A DNA stretch of 64,000 nt, taken from assembly GCA_026954015.1 (NCBI GenBank), contig JAIXLP010000050.1, positions 53,501 to 117,500 on the forward strand, given 5' to 3'. Origin of the DNA: Burkholderiales bacterium (lineage in GTDB: Bacteria; Pseudomonadota; Gammaproteobacteria; Burkholderiales; Burkholderiaceae_C). A model generated the notes under the pieces. That model saw nothing but the letters and a program-made list of their open reading frames with translations. It did not search any database and was not told the origin of the DNA. Shown in pieces: positions 35,553 to 43,754 of this stretch. The translations under genes were made by a program, and so were the position numbers. Position 1 is the stretch's first letter. Each line of letters starts with the position of its first letter.

Positions 35553-37280
35553 ATGATTTCCAAAGTGTTGATTGCCAATCGTGGGGAGATCGCCATCCGC
35601 GTGATCCGCGCCTGCCGCGACTACGGCGTGCGCTCGGTGGCGGTGTATGCCGATCCGGACGCCGACGCGCTGCACGTGCGCGCCGCCGACGAGGCCTGGG
35701 CGCTGGAGGGCACGCGCGCGGCGGAGACTTACCTTGCCATCGAGAAGCTGCTGGCCGTGGCGCGCACGAGCGGCGCCGACGCGGTGCACCCCGGCTACGG
35801 CTTTCTCTCCGAGCGCGCCGAGTTCGCGCAGGCGGTGCTGGATGCGGGCCTGGCGTGGATCGGCCCGCGCCCCGAGACCATCGCGCAACTGGGTGACAAG
35901 GTGGCCGCACGCAAGATCGCGCTGCAAGTGGGCGCGCCGCTGGTGGCCGGCACCCCCGAGCCGGCAAAAAATGCGGATGAAGTACTGGCTTTTGCCCGTG
36001 AACACGGCCTGCCGATCGCGATCAAGGCGGCGTTTGGCGGCGGGGGCCGGGGCCTGAAAGTGGCCTGGCAGATGGACGAAGTGGCCGAACTGTACGAATC
36101 GGCGGTGCGCGAAGCGACCGTAGCCTTTGGCCGGGGTGAGTGCTTCGTCGAACAATTCCTGCACCAGCCGCGCCATATCGAGGCCCAGGTGATCGCCGAC
36201 CGACACGGCCACGTGGTGGTGGTGGGCACGCGCGACTGCTCACTGCAGCGGCGCAACCAGAAGCTGGTGGAGGAAGCACCGGCGCCCTTCCTCACCGATG
36301 CGCAGCGTGCGCAGGTGCACGAATCAGCGCGCGCCATCTGCGCCGCTGCTGGCTACGAGAGCGCGGGCACGGTGGAATTCCTGCTCGGGCAGGGCGGGCA
36401 GATTTCCTTCCTGGAAGTGAACACGCGGCTGCAGGTGGAACACCCGGTGACGGAGGAAACCACGGGTGTCGATCTCGTCATCGAGCAGTTGCGCGTGGCC
36501 GACGGCCTGCCGCTGTCGTTCACCGAAACGCCGCCCGCGCGCGGGCACAGCATCGAGCTGCGCATCAACGCCGAAGACCCCGGGCGCGGCTACCTGCCCA
36601 CGCCGGGCCGCATCACGCGCTTTGACGCGCCCGGCGGCCCTGGCGTGCGGCTGGACAGCGGCGTGGCCGCGGGCTCCACGGTGCCCGGCAGCTTCGATTC
36701 GCTGATCGCCAAGCTCGTCGTCACCGGCGCCACGCGCAGCCAGGCGCTGGCGCGTGCGCGCCGGGCGCTGGCGGAATTCACCATCGAGGGCATCGCGAGC
36801 GTGCTCGCGTTCCACCGCGCGGTGCTGGACGACCCGGCGTTCACCGCCGAGCAGGGCTACAAGGTGCACACGCGCTGGATCGAGAGCGAAATGCAGACGC
36901 GGTTCGAGCCCGCCGCGCGCCCCGGGCCCGAGGGCGGTGCGCCGCTCACACGCAGCTTCATCGAAATCGACGGCAGGCGCCTGCGCCTGGGCCTGCCCGC
37001 CGGTCTGGCCCTTGCGGCGGGCGGCGCGCCCGCAGCACCCGCACCCGCAGACCATGCGCCAACCGCCGCGCCGGGCGACGTGCTCGCGCCGCTCACCGGC
37101 AGCCTGGTGCGCTGGCACCACGCCAGCGGCGACACGGTGGCGGCTGGCGAGCTGATCGCGACGATGGAAGCGATGAAGATGGAAACCGCCGTCCCCGCGC
37201 CGCAGGCCGGCGTGCTGCACTGCTCCGCGCAGCAGGGTGCGCTGCTGCAGGCCGGTCAGTTGATGGCCAAAATCGCCTGA
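35553..37280 (+). CDS. Biotin carboxylase-BCCP fusion (acyl-CoA/urea carboxylase alpha-type)
   Basis: This 575-residue protein has a biotin carboxylase module ([35 protein letters not shown]-grasp loop [29 protein letters not shown]) and a C-terminal biotinyl domain with the lysine in EAMKMET near residue 541. Normally it would pair with a carboxyltransferase (AccAD, PccB, MccB), but none is adjacent. Instead it is two bases after pxpBC, whose folds match the urea-carboxylase carboxyltransferase. It may therefore work with PxpABC rather than in fatty-acid synthesis. The last codons overlap copy E of the repeat. Confidence 0.9.
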   Translation: MISKVLIANRGEIAIRVIRACRDYGVRSVAVYADPDADALHVRAADEAWALEGTRAAETYLAIEKLLAVARTSGADAVHPGYGFLSERAEFAQAVLDAGLAWIGPRPETIAQLGDKVAARKIALQVGAPLVAGTPEPAKNADEVLAFAREHGLPIAIKAAFGGGGRGLKVAWQMDEVAELYESAVREATVAFGRGECFVEQFLHQPRHIEAQVIADRHGHVVVVGTRDCSLQRRNQKLVEEAPAPFLTDAQRAQVHESARAICAAAGYESAGTVEFLLGQGGQISFLEVNTRLQVEHPVTEETTGVDLVIEQLRVADGLPLSFTETPPARGHSIELRINAEDPGRGYLPTPGRITRFDAPGGPGVRLDSGVAAGSTVPGSFDSLIAKLVVTGATRSQALARARRALAEFTIEGIASVLAFHRAVLDDPAFTAEQGYKVHTRWIESEMQTRFEPAARPGPEGGAPLTRSFIEIDGRRLRLGLPAGLALAAGGAPAAPAPADHAPTAAPGDVLAPLTGSLVRWHHASGDTVAAGELIATMEAMKMETAVPAPQAGVLHCSAQQGALLQAGQLMAKIA

Positions 37281-37312
37281 AGCGCGCGCCCGGCAAGCGC
37301 GGGCAGCTATTC
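37269..37312 (-). repeat. Dispersed palindromic element, copy E (convergent gap), degenerate
   Basis: On the minus strand: ATAGCTGCC, CGCGCTTG, CCGGG and GCGCGCTTCAGGC then ATTTT. It begins inside the last codons of the biotin carboxylase gene and ends two bases before the stop of the convergent MFS gene. The second arm has drifted from CAAGCGCT, but the order of blocks is preserved. Confidence 0.65.
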
Positions 37313-37313
37313 T

Positions 37314-38489
37314 TCAGGTAGCTTGCTGCGCGGGCAAGTGCCGCAGCTTGAGCCATACGAGCGCTGCGGCCATCAGCACCAGCGCCGGCATCGAGCCGTA
37401 GTTGAGCCAACCCCAGCCCTGCGTGGTCACGAGCGCTCCCGACGAGAACGAGGTCACCGCCATCGTCGCGAACACGCAGAAGTTGATCGCTGCCTGCGCG
37501 CGGTCCTTTTCCTCGGGTCGCCAGGCTTGCAGCGCGAGCGTGGTGGCGCCCGTGAAGAGGAAGTTCCAGCCCACGCCCAGCAGGATCAGCGCCGCGAGAA
37601 AGTGGTGCAGCTCCACCCCCGCGAGCGCCACCGCCACGCACAGGCCGTTGAGCAGTACGCCCACGCCCATGACCGTGAGCACGCCAAAGCGGCGGATCAG
37701 GTGCCCGGTGAAGAAGCCCGGCGCGTACATGCCGATCACGTGCCACTGCAGCACCATGGCGGTGGCGCCGAACTCGAAGCCGCAGACCTGCATCGCCAGC
37801 GGCGTCGCGGCCATCAGCAGGTTCATCACGCCGTAGCCTATGGCCGCGCCCAGCGTCGCGACGATGAACACCGGCTGGCGCATGATCTCGGCCAGCGGGC
37901 GCCCCTGCGGCGCATGCCTGGCCCGCACGGGCGCGGGCGGGAATTCGATCAGCGCCATCACGCCCATCGCGAGCAGGGCCACGACGGCCAGCGTGAGATA
38001 CGCCGCGACGAAGGGCGTGGGCAGCAGCGTGCGCGTCCACGCCGCCATGTTGGGGCCGACCACCGCGCCCAGCAGCCCGCCCGCGAGCACCAGCGACACC
38101 GCCTTCTCATGCCAGTCGGGTCGCGTGAGCTCGGCCGCGGCAAAGCGGTAGAGCTGTCCGTTGGCGTTGTAGTAACCGGCCACGACGGTGGCGAGCATCA
38201 GCAGCCAGAAGCTGTGCGCCTGCGCCGCATGTGCCGCCAGCAGCGCCGAGCCCAGCGCCACGACGAGCCCGATCTGAAACGAGCCGCGCCGCCCGTAGCG
38301 CGTCTGCGTGCGCGCCACCAGCGGCGCCGCGATCGCCCCGCCCACCACGTAGCCCATCACCGGCAGCGTCGCCATCCAGGCGTGCGGCGCGAGCTGCAGC
38401 CCCACGAGCCCGTTGATCGCGATGAAGGTGACGTTGTTGACGAGAAACAGCCCCTGGCAGAGCGTGAGCAGCAGCAGGTGGCGGTTCAC
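37314..38489 (-). CDS. MFS transporter
   Basis: This 391-residue permease has about 12 helices. The loop 2-3 motif is RTQTRYGRRGSFQIG. There are further loop motifs at RRFGVLTVMGVG and a long central loop containing RHAPQGRPLAE. The start is a GTG that overlaps the stop of the upstream exporter gene (GTGA), giving VNRHLLLL. The substrate is unknown; it is probably an exporter because it is co-translated with a drug/metabolite transporter. Confidence 0.85.
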   Translation of the reverse strand: MNRHLLLLTLCQGLFLVNNVTFIAINGLVGLQLAPHAWMATLPVMGYVVGGAIAAPLVARTQTRYGRRGSFQIGLVVALGSALLAAHAAQAHSFWLLMLATVVAGYYNANGQLYRFAAAELTRPDWHEKAVSLVLAGGLLGAVVGPNMAAWTRTLLPTPFVAAYLTLAVVALLAMGVMALIEFPPAPVRARHAPQGRPLAEIMRQPVFIVATLGAAIGYGVMNLLMAATPLAMQVCGFEFGATAMVLQWHVIGMYAPGFFTGHLIRRFGVLTVMGVGVLLNGLCVAVALAGVELHHFLAALILLGVGWNFLFTGATTLALQAWRPEEKDRAQAAINFCVFATMAVTSFSSGALVTTQGWGWLNYGSMPALVLMAAALVWLKLRHLPAQQAT

Positions 38490-39430
38490 GGCGCCTCCAC
38501 CGCTTGCGCCCTGGGCGCCGCGCCGCGCCGGTTCACGAGCACGATGCCCCCGGCCACGAGCGCCAGCGCCGCCAGCAGCGTGGCCGTCACCGGCTCGTGC
38601 AGCCACAGCGCGCCGACCACGAGCGTGAACACCGGCGTGAGAAAAACGAACACCGACATGCGCGTGGCCGGGTAGCGCGTGAGCATCCACATCCACACGA
38701 GGTAGCTCACGAAGGCGCCGATCAGGCCCTGGATGAGCAGCGAAGACCAGCCGAACGTACTGAAGTCGAGCTGCCAGCGCTCGCCCAGCAGCCACGAGAC
38801 GACGGGCAGCACCGCCGAGGTCACGCCCATCTGCCACAGCAGCTGCCTTTCGGGGCGGGCATGCTGCAGCGGCGAGGCGCGCAGCACGCAGGTGGTCAGC
38901 CCCCAGAACAGCCCGGCGGAAAGCGCCAGCAGGTCGCCGATCCAGGCGTCAGCGTGCGCCGCGTCCTGCGTGTGCCAGCCGTCGCTGAGCGCCAGCAGCA
39001 CGCCAAAGAAGGCGCACACGAGGCCCAGCCACTGCACGCGCCCCAGCCGCTCGCTGCGCACGAAATGCGGCACCACCAGCGCCACCCAGAAGGGCGAGCA
39101 GTACAGGAAAATGGTCGCGCGCGACGCGGTGGTGTACTTGAAGGCGAGAAACAGCCCGATGAACTCGGCCGCAAACAGCAGCCCCGCGATCAGCCCCGCG
39201 CGGCCCACGCCGGCGGGCTCGTGCGCACCCGAGAGCGAAATGCCGCGCACGCGGCACCACAACAGCAGCGCCGCCGTGCCCAGCGCAAAGCGCCAGAACG
39301 CCTGGTACAGCGGCGCGATCTCCGCCACCGTCGCCTTGGAGAGCACCTGCTGGAAGCCCCAGTAGAGGCAGCAGGCCAGCAGCAGCGTGGTCGCCAGGGC
39401 GTCGAGGTGGTTCTTGCGGGCGGAGGGCAT
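38486..39430 (-). CDS. EamA/DMT-family exporter
   Basis: This 314-residue protein has ten helices in two EamA repeats, the first ending at FLALFSDGW-like LLALSDGWHTQD and the second with IQGLIGAFVSYLVWMWML and PVFTLVVGALWLHEPVTATLLAALALVAGGIVL. It is predicted to export amino acids or other small metabolites. It is co-translated with the MFS gene and divergent from minC by 124 bases. Confidence 0.87.
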   Translation of the reverse strand: MPSARKNHLDALATTLLLACCLYWGFQQVLSKATVAEIAPLYQAFWRFALGTAALLLWCRVRGISLSGAHEPAGVGRAGLIAGLLFAAEFIGLFLAFKYTTASRATIFLYCSPFWVALVVPHFVRSERLGRVQWLGLVCAFFGVLLALSDGWHTQDAAHADAWIGDLLALSAGLFWGLTTCVLRASPLQHARPERQLLWQMGVTSAVLPVVSWLLGERWQLDFSTFGWSSLLIQGLIGAFVSYLVWMWMLTRYPATRMSVFVFLTPVFTLVVGALWLHEPVTATLLAALALVAGGIVLVNRRGAAPRAQAVEAP

Positions 39431-39554
39431 CGCGCGATTATCGAGGTGCCCGCGTGCGCGCGTGCGTCGCCATCGTTACGCCCCCATACAGTGCGCAAAC
39501 CCCGCACAGTACACTTCACGGGTTTACCCCGCGCACGCTACCGGCCCCGCCTCC

Positions 39555-40340
39555 ATGGTTGCATCGTCCCGCAGTTCCACCCCCGCCAGTTTCGAGCTCA
39601 AGAGCGCGCAATTGCCGGTCGTGGCCGTGGTGCTCAAGAGCACTGACGGCGCGCAACTGGCGGCACAGTTCGAGCGTCAGCTCGGCGATGACCAGGCGTT
39701 TTTCGACGACGACCTGGTGCTCATCGACCTGACCGCCGTGGCCGACGACACCGCTCCGCTGGACTTCGCGGCGCTGGTGGCGCTGCTGCGCGAGCACCAC
39801 ACGCGCCCGGTCGCGGTGCGCGGCGGCAGCGAGGCGCAGAGGCAGGCCGCGCGCGCGCAGGGCCTGGCCACCGTGCCCGATCTGCCCGCCCGCGCGGCGG
39901 TGCGCGCCGAGGCACCGGCCTCCGCCCCACCTCCCCCCGAAGCACCGCCGATGCACGAGGTGGAGGTGGTGCGCGAAGTCGAGGTGGTGCGCGAGGTGCC
40001 CGCGCCCGCCGTGCCCACCATGGTGATCGACAAGCCCGTGCGCTCGGGCCAGCAGATCTACGCGCGCGGGGGCGACCTCGTGGTGCTGGAGACCGTGAAC
40101 TTCGGCGCCGAGGTGATCGCCGACGGCAACATCCACATCTACGCGCCGCTGCGCGGGCGGGCGATGGCCGGCGCGCGCGGCGACATCGGCGCGCGCATCT
40201 TCACCACGTGCCTGGAGCCGCAGCTCGTCTCCATCGCCGGGATGTACCGCACCACCGATACCGAGCTGCCCGAGACCGTGCGCGGCAAGGCCGCGCAGGT
40301 GCGCCTCGATGGCGAGAAACTGATCTTCGAGCCGCTGTAG
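39555..40340 (+). CDS. minC: Septum site-determining protein MinC
   Basis: This 261-residue inhibitor of FtsZ ring formation keeps division off the poles. The N-terminal domain (residues ~10-105) has FELKSAQLPVVAVVLKS. The C-terminal beta-helix (residues ~158-261) has PVRSGQQIYARGGDLVVLE, GNIHIYAPLRGRAMAGARGD and KAAQVRLDGEKLIFEPL. The linker includes a proline-rich stretch and a near-exact repeat, EVEVVREVEVVREV. It is the first gene of the minCDE operon. Confidence 0.95.
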   Translation: MVASSRSSTPASFELKSAQLPVVAVVLKSTDGAQLAAQFERQLGDDQAFFDDDLVLIDLTAVADDTAPLDFAALVALLREHHTRPVAVRGGSEAQRQAARAQGLATVPDLPARAAVRAEAPASAPPPPEAPPMHEVEVVREVEVVREVPAPAVPTMVIDKPVRSGQQIYARGGDLVVLETVNFGAEVIADGNIHIYAPLRGRAMAGARGDIGARIFTTCLEPQLVSIAGMYRTTDTELPETVRGKAAQVRLDGEKLIFEPL

Positions 40341-40375
40341 CGCGCAGCGGCATACAACGCAAGGAAACCACACAC

Positions 40376-41191
40376 ATGGCCAAAATCGTCGTCGTGACCT
40401 CCGGCAAGGGAGGCGTGGGCAAGACCACCACCAGCGCCGCGTTCGCCGCCGGCCTGGCGCTCGCCGGGCACAAGACCGCCGTGATCGACTTCGACGTCGG
40501 GCTGCGCAACCTGGACCTCATCATGGGCTGCGAGCGCCGCGTGGTGTACGACTTCGTGAACGTCATCCAAGGCGAGGCCAACCTGAACCAGGCGCTCATC
40601 AAGGACAAGCAGCTCGACAACCTCTACATCCTCGCCGCGAGCCAGACACGCGACAAGGAGGCGCTCACGCTCGAAGGCGTGGAGAAAGTGCTGAACGACC
40701 TGGCGGGCATGGGCTTCGAATACGTCGTCTGCGACTCGCCCGCCGGCATCGAAAGCGGCGCGCTCGCCGCCATGCACTTCGCCGACGAGGCACTGCTCGT
40801 GACCAACCCCGAAGTCTCCAGCGTGCGCGACTCCGACCGCATCCTCGGCATGCTTTCGAGCAAGACAAAGCGCGCGACCGAAGGCGCCGAGCCGATCAAG
40901 GAGCACCTGCTGATCACACGCTACAACCCCAACCGCGTGGAAGACGGCCAGATGCTGAGCCTGCAGGACATCCAGGACATCCTGCGCATCAAGCTGATCG
41001 GCGTGATCCCCGAATCCGAAACCGTGCTGCAGGCCTCCAACCAGGGTCTGCCCGCGATCCACCTCGCAGGCACCGACGTCTCCGAGGCCTACAAGGACGT
41101 GATTGCGCGCTTCCTGGGCGAAGACAAGCCGCTGCGCTTCACCGACGCGGTCAAGCCCGGTTTCTTCAAGCGCATCTTCGGAGGGAGGTGA
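40376..41191 (+). CDS. minD: Septum site-determining ATPase MinD
   Basis: This 271-residue membrane-binding ATPase recruits MinC and oscillates with MinE. It has a deviant Walker A, SGKGGVGKTT, at residues 9-18, the switch region DFDVGLRNLDLIMG, CDSPAGIESGA, and a C-terminal amphipathic membrane-targeting helix GFFKRIFGGR. Length and motifs are canonical. It lies 35 bases after minC and six bases before minE. Confidence 0.97.
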   Translation: MAKIVVVTSGKGGVGKTTTSAAFAAGLALAGHKTAVIDFDVGLRNLDLIMGCERRVVYDFVNVIQGEANLNQALIKDKQLDNLYILAASQTRDKEALTLEGVEKVLNDLAGMGFEYVVCDSPAGIESGALAAMHFADEALLVTNPEVSSVRDSDRILGMLSSKTKRATEGAEPIKEHLLITRYNPNRVEDGQMLSLQDIQDILRIKLIGVIPESETVLQASNQGLPAIHLAGTDVSEAYKDVIARFLGEDKPLRFTDAVKPGFFKRIFGGR

Positions 41192-41197
41192 GTGGTC

Positions 41198-41464
41198 ATG
41201 TCCCTGCTGTCGTTCCTACTGGGTGAAAAGAAGAAGTCCGCGGCGGTCGCCAAGGAGCGGCTGCAGATCATCCTCGCGCACGAGAGGAGCGGCCGCAACC
41301 CCGGCCAGCCCGACTACCTGCCCGCGCTGCAGCGCGAACTCGTCGCGGTGATCTCCAAGTACGTGCACATCAACCCCGAAGACCTCAAGGTGCATTTCGA
41401 GCGCCAGGACGAGCTCGAGGTGCTGCAGGTGAAGATCGAGCTGCCCGAAGCGGCGCGCGGCTGA
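41198..41464 (+). CDS. minE: Cell division topological specificity factor MinE
   Basis: This 88-residue protein stimulates MinD ATPase and sets the division site. It has the N-terminal membrane helix [19 protein letters not shown], the anti-MinCD helix [11 protein letters not shown] and the dimer domain ending VKIELP. The ATG at 41198 has a strong upstream GGAGGGAGG; a GTG six bases earlier is less likely. Only one base separates its stop from the stop of the convergent greB. Confidence 0.95.
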   Translation: MSLLSFLLGEKKKSAAVAKERLQIILAHERSGRNPGQPDYLPALQRELVAVISKYVHINPEDLKVHFERQDELEVLQVKIELPEAARG

Positions 41465-41465
41465 A

Positions 41466-42029
41466 TCAACCGCCCGCCGGCTCGGGGTAGCTGACCGCCA
41501 GCACCTCCAGCGTGCGCAGCCCGGCGGGGGTCTGTAGCTGCACTTCGTCGCCCTCGTGCGCCTTGAGCAGTGCGCGCGCCACGGGCGAGACCCAGCTCAC
41601 CTGCTGGTGGGCGGTGTCCACCTCGTCGATGCCGAGGATGGTCACGGTGCGCTCCTCGCCCAGGTCGTCGACATAGGTAACGGTGGCGCCAAAGAACACC
41701 TGATCGCTGCCCGCGTGCACGCTCGGGTCCACCACCTCGGCGATCTCCAGGCGCTTGGTGAGAAACCGGATGCGCCGGTCGATCTCGCGCAGGCGCTTCT
41801 TGCCGTAGAGGTAATCGCCGTTTTCCGAACGGTCGCCGTTGAGCGCCGCCCAGTGCACCACCTCCACCACCTGGGGGCGCTCTTCGTCGATGAGCTGCAG
41901 CAGCTCGGCGCGCAGGCGCGCGTGGCCCTGCGGCGTGAGGTAGTTCTTCGCACCCGCCGGTATCGGGGCCGACGCCAGCGGCGCGTCGTCCTCGTCGCCG
42001 TCGCTTTCCTTGGTGAAGGCCTTGTTCAT
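41466..42029 (-). CDS. greB: Transcript cleavage factor GreB
   Basis: This 187-residue factor enters the RNA polymerase secondary channel and rescues backtracked complexes. The coiled-coil tip carries the acidic pair in ALNGDRSENGDYLYGKKRLREID, the GreB-type sequence. The C-terminal FKBP-like domain includes WVSPVARALLKAHEGDEVQL. About 20 extra N-terminal residues are acidic and Ala/Pro-rich compared with E. coli GreB. Its ATG overlaps the stop of the flavin reductase gene. Confidence 0.93.
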   Translation of the reverse strand: MNKAFTKESDGDEDDAPLASAPIPAGAKNYLTPQGHARLRAELLQLIDEERPQVVEVVHWAALNGDRSENGDYLYGKKRLREIDRRIRFLTKRLEIAEVVDPSVHAGSDQVFFGATVTYVDDLGEERTVTILGIDEVDTAHQQVSWVSPVARALLKAHEGDEVQLQTPAGLRTLEVLAVSYPEPAGG

Positions 42030-42580
42030 GGCCGCACGCCGCGCGCGCCGCCAACGGCGAGCCGGCCCAACGGATGCTCGGTATAGAACATGCCACCGTG
42101 GTAGAGCAGCGGCGCGCTGTCCGCGCGGTGGCTGCAGTGCATCACGGCGCCGACGAGGATGGTGTGATCGCCCTCGCGGTGGTGACTGCGGTGAGCGCAC
42201 TCGAAAACCGCCGCGGCCCCCGCGATCACCGGCATGCCGGTCAGGCCCGGCTGCCACGACACGCCCGCGAACCGGTCCACGCCGCGCGTGGCAAAGCGCA
42301 CCGCCAGCTCGCGCTGCTCCACCGTGAGCACGTGGATGGCGTAGTGCCGCGCGGCGGTGAACGCCGCCAGCGAGGTCGCCCGGTGCGCCAGGCTCCAGAG
42401 CACCAGCGGCGGGTCGAGCGAGACCGAATTGAACGAATTGACCGTGAGCCCCACCGGCGCGCCGTCCGGCGCGAGCGTGGTCACGATGGTCACGCCCGTG
42501 GCAAACATGCCGAGCGCGTCGCGCAGCGCACGCGGCGCGACCTCGGGCACGGCCAGTTGCGCGGGATTCAGGGGTTTCAC
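42026..42580 (-). CDS. Flavin reductase family protein (FMN-binding)
   Basis: This 184-residue protein has the flavin reductase-like fold: LRDALGMFATGVTIVTT, GLTVNSFNSVSLDPPLVLWSL, a central HVLTVEQRELAVRFA and GDHTILVGAV. It supplies reduced flavin to a partner or binds FMN itself. No monooxygenase component is adjacent; the only neighbour in the operon is greB, with which it overlaps by four bases. The partner is unknown. Confidence 0.87.
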   Translation of the reverse strand: MKPLNPAQLAVPEVAPRALRDALGMFATGVTIVTTLAPDGAPVGLTVNSFNSVSLDPPLVLWSLAHRATSLAAFTAARHYAIHVLTVEQRELAVRFATRGVDRFAGVSWQPGLTGMPVIAGAAAVFECAHRSHHREGDHTILVGAVMHCSHRADSAPLLYHGGMFYTEHPLGRLAVGGARGVRP

Positions 42581-42686
42581 TGTGGGGGGAATGCGGAAAA
42601 TGCGAACTGCGATTATCCCGGCCTTGCGCGCCCTGCGCAGGCTCGGACGCGGGCACCTGCGCCGCGCGTCGTCGGGACAGCGGCGC

Positions 42687-43235
42687 TCAGCGGCTGTCGC
42701 GCAGGCGCCATTCGGCGCGGTTCAGGTCGTCGCGCGCCCTGGAGAGGCTTCGATCCAGATCACGCAGGTTCTCGCGCAGCCGGTCGCGCAGCGCATCGTC
42801 CTTTTCCTTGCGCAATTTCTGCTGCAGGTCGTCCTGCTCGCGCTGCAGGCGTTTCAAGTCCTGCTCGGCGTCGTACACCCTCCGCCCTACCCGGTAGCGG
42901 TCGAGGAATCCGGCCTCAATCTGCGGCGGGCAGGAGTTGTAGTAGCTGCGGCCGTCGCGTCCCCAGCGCTCGCCGTTTTCCGGCGTGCAAAAGCGCGTGA
43001 TGCCCGCATTCCAGCCGTTCAGGTACTGCGTCTCGTTGGGTCTCACGCCCGCTTCGGCGCACGCCTCGCGGATATCCTCCAGGCGCGCACGCGGGTGACC
43101 CTTGAGCGCATCGCGCATGCCCTGTTCGCCCCAGTTGGCGGTGCGGCATTCCTCCACGCTCATCGCGGCGCAGCCCGCCAGCACTGCGGTGGCGCCGAGG
43201 GCCACGAACAGGCCGGTACGGCGCAGCAATTCCAT
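42687..43235 (-). CDS. DUF2799 lipoprotein with C-terminal coiled coil
   Basis: This 182-residue lipoprotein has its lipobox at LAGC (about residue 22), then the DUF2799 core (MSVEECRTANW, FCTPENGERWGRDGRSYYNSCP with conserved Cys). A 60-residue charged helix (LKRLQREQDDLQQKLRKEKD and onward) follows and probably forms a coiled coil. Function is unknown; location is the periplasm or outer membrane. It lies 11 bases downstream of the Usp gene and is probably in the same transcript. Confidence 0.82.
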   Translation of the reverse strand: MELLRRTGLFVALGATAVLAGCAAMSVEECRTANWGEQGMRDALKGHPRARLEDIREACAEAGVRPNETQYLNGWNAGITRFCTPENGERWGRDGRSYYNSCPPQIEAGFLDRYRVGRRVYDAEQDLKRLQREQDDLQQKLRKEKDDALRDRLRENLRDLDRSLSRARDDLNRAEWRLRDSR

Positions 43236-43246
43236 GATCGTCTCCG

Positions 43247-43669
43247 TCAGCGCACGAGCAACACCGGTACGCTGCACCGGGCGAGCACCTGGGTGCTCAC
43301 CGAACCCATCACGAGCTTGCCCAGCGCACCGTGGCCATGCGTGCCCATGACAATCAGATCGAACGACCCCGACTCGGCGGTGGCGGCGATCGTGTCGCCG
43401 ACCAGACCGACCTTGGAGACCTCCGTGATCTTCACGCCCTTGCGTCCCAGGTACTCGCGCACCGGCGCCATCACGTTCTCGGCGCCATCGGCGTAATAGG
43501 CGTCGATGGCTTCCTTGCTCAACAGCCCGCGCGCGCGTGGCGGCAGCGAGGGCTGCACCGTGACCGCGGTGTAGTCGTGCTCCGGCCCCAACATCTCGTC
43601 GTGGCTGGCGAGGTAGTCGAGCATCTTCTGGGTATAGGGGCTGCCATCGACGGCGAGCAGGATGTGCAT
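43247..43669 (-). CDS. Universal stress protein UspA family
   Basis: This 140-residue protein has the UspA fold with the ATP-binding signature GTHGHGALGKLVMGSVS near residue 110 and MHILLAVDGSPYTQKMLDYL at the N terminus. It probably binds ATP and responds to starvation or energy stress. It lies 85 bases downstream of pckG in the same direction. Confidence 0.92.
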   Translation of the reverse strand: MHILLAVDGSPYTQKMLDYLASHDEMLGPEHDYTAVTVQPSLPPRARGLLSKEAIDAYYADGAENVMAPVREYLGRKGVKITEVSKVGLVGDTIAATAESGSFDLIVMGTHGHGALGKLVMGSVSTQVLARCSVPVLLVR

Positions 43670-43754
43670 GGGCGCGCTCCAACAGGGGTGGTGGCGCGTG
43701 CCGGACCGCCCCGGCACGCCCCAAACATCATACTGGCCGGGGCGGCAGGCCCTT

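Noticed and set aside
35941..36000. A possible tenth copy of the palindromic element inside the biotin carboxylase gene (CAAAAAATGCGG region)
   Set aside because: Only scattered similarity, with no GCGCTTG/CAAGCGCT arms; it is normal coding sequence for an Ala/Lys-rich loop.
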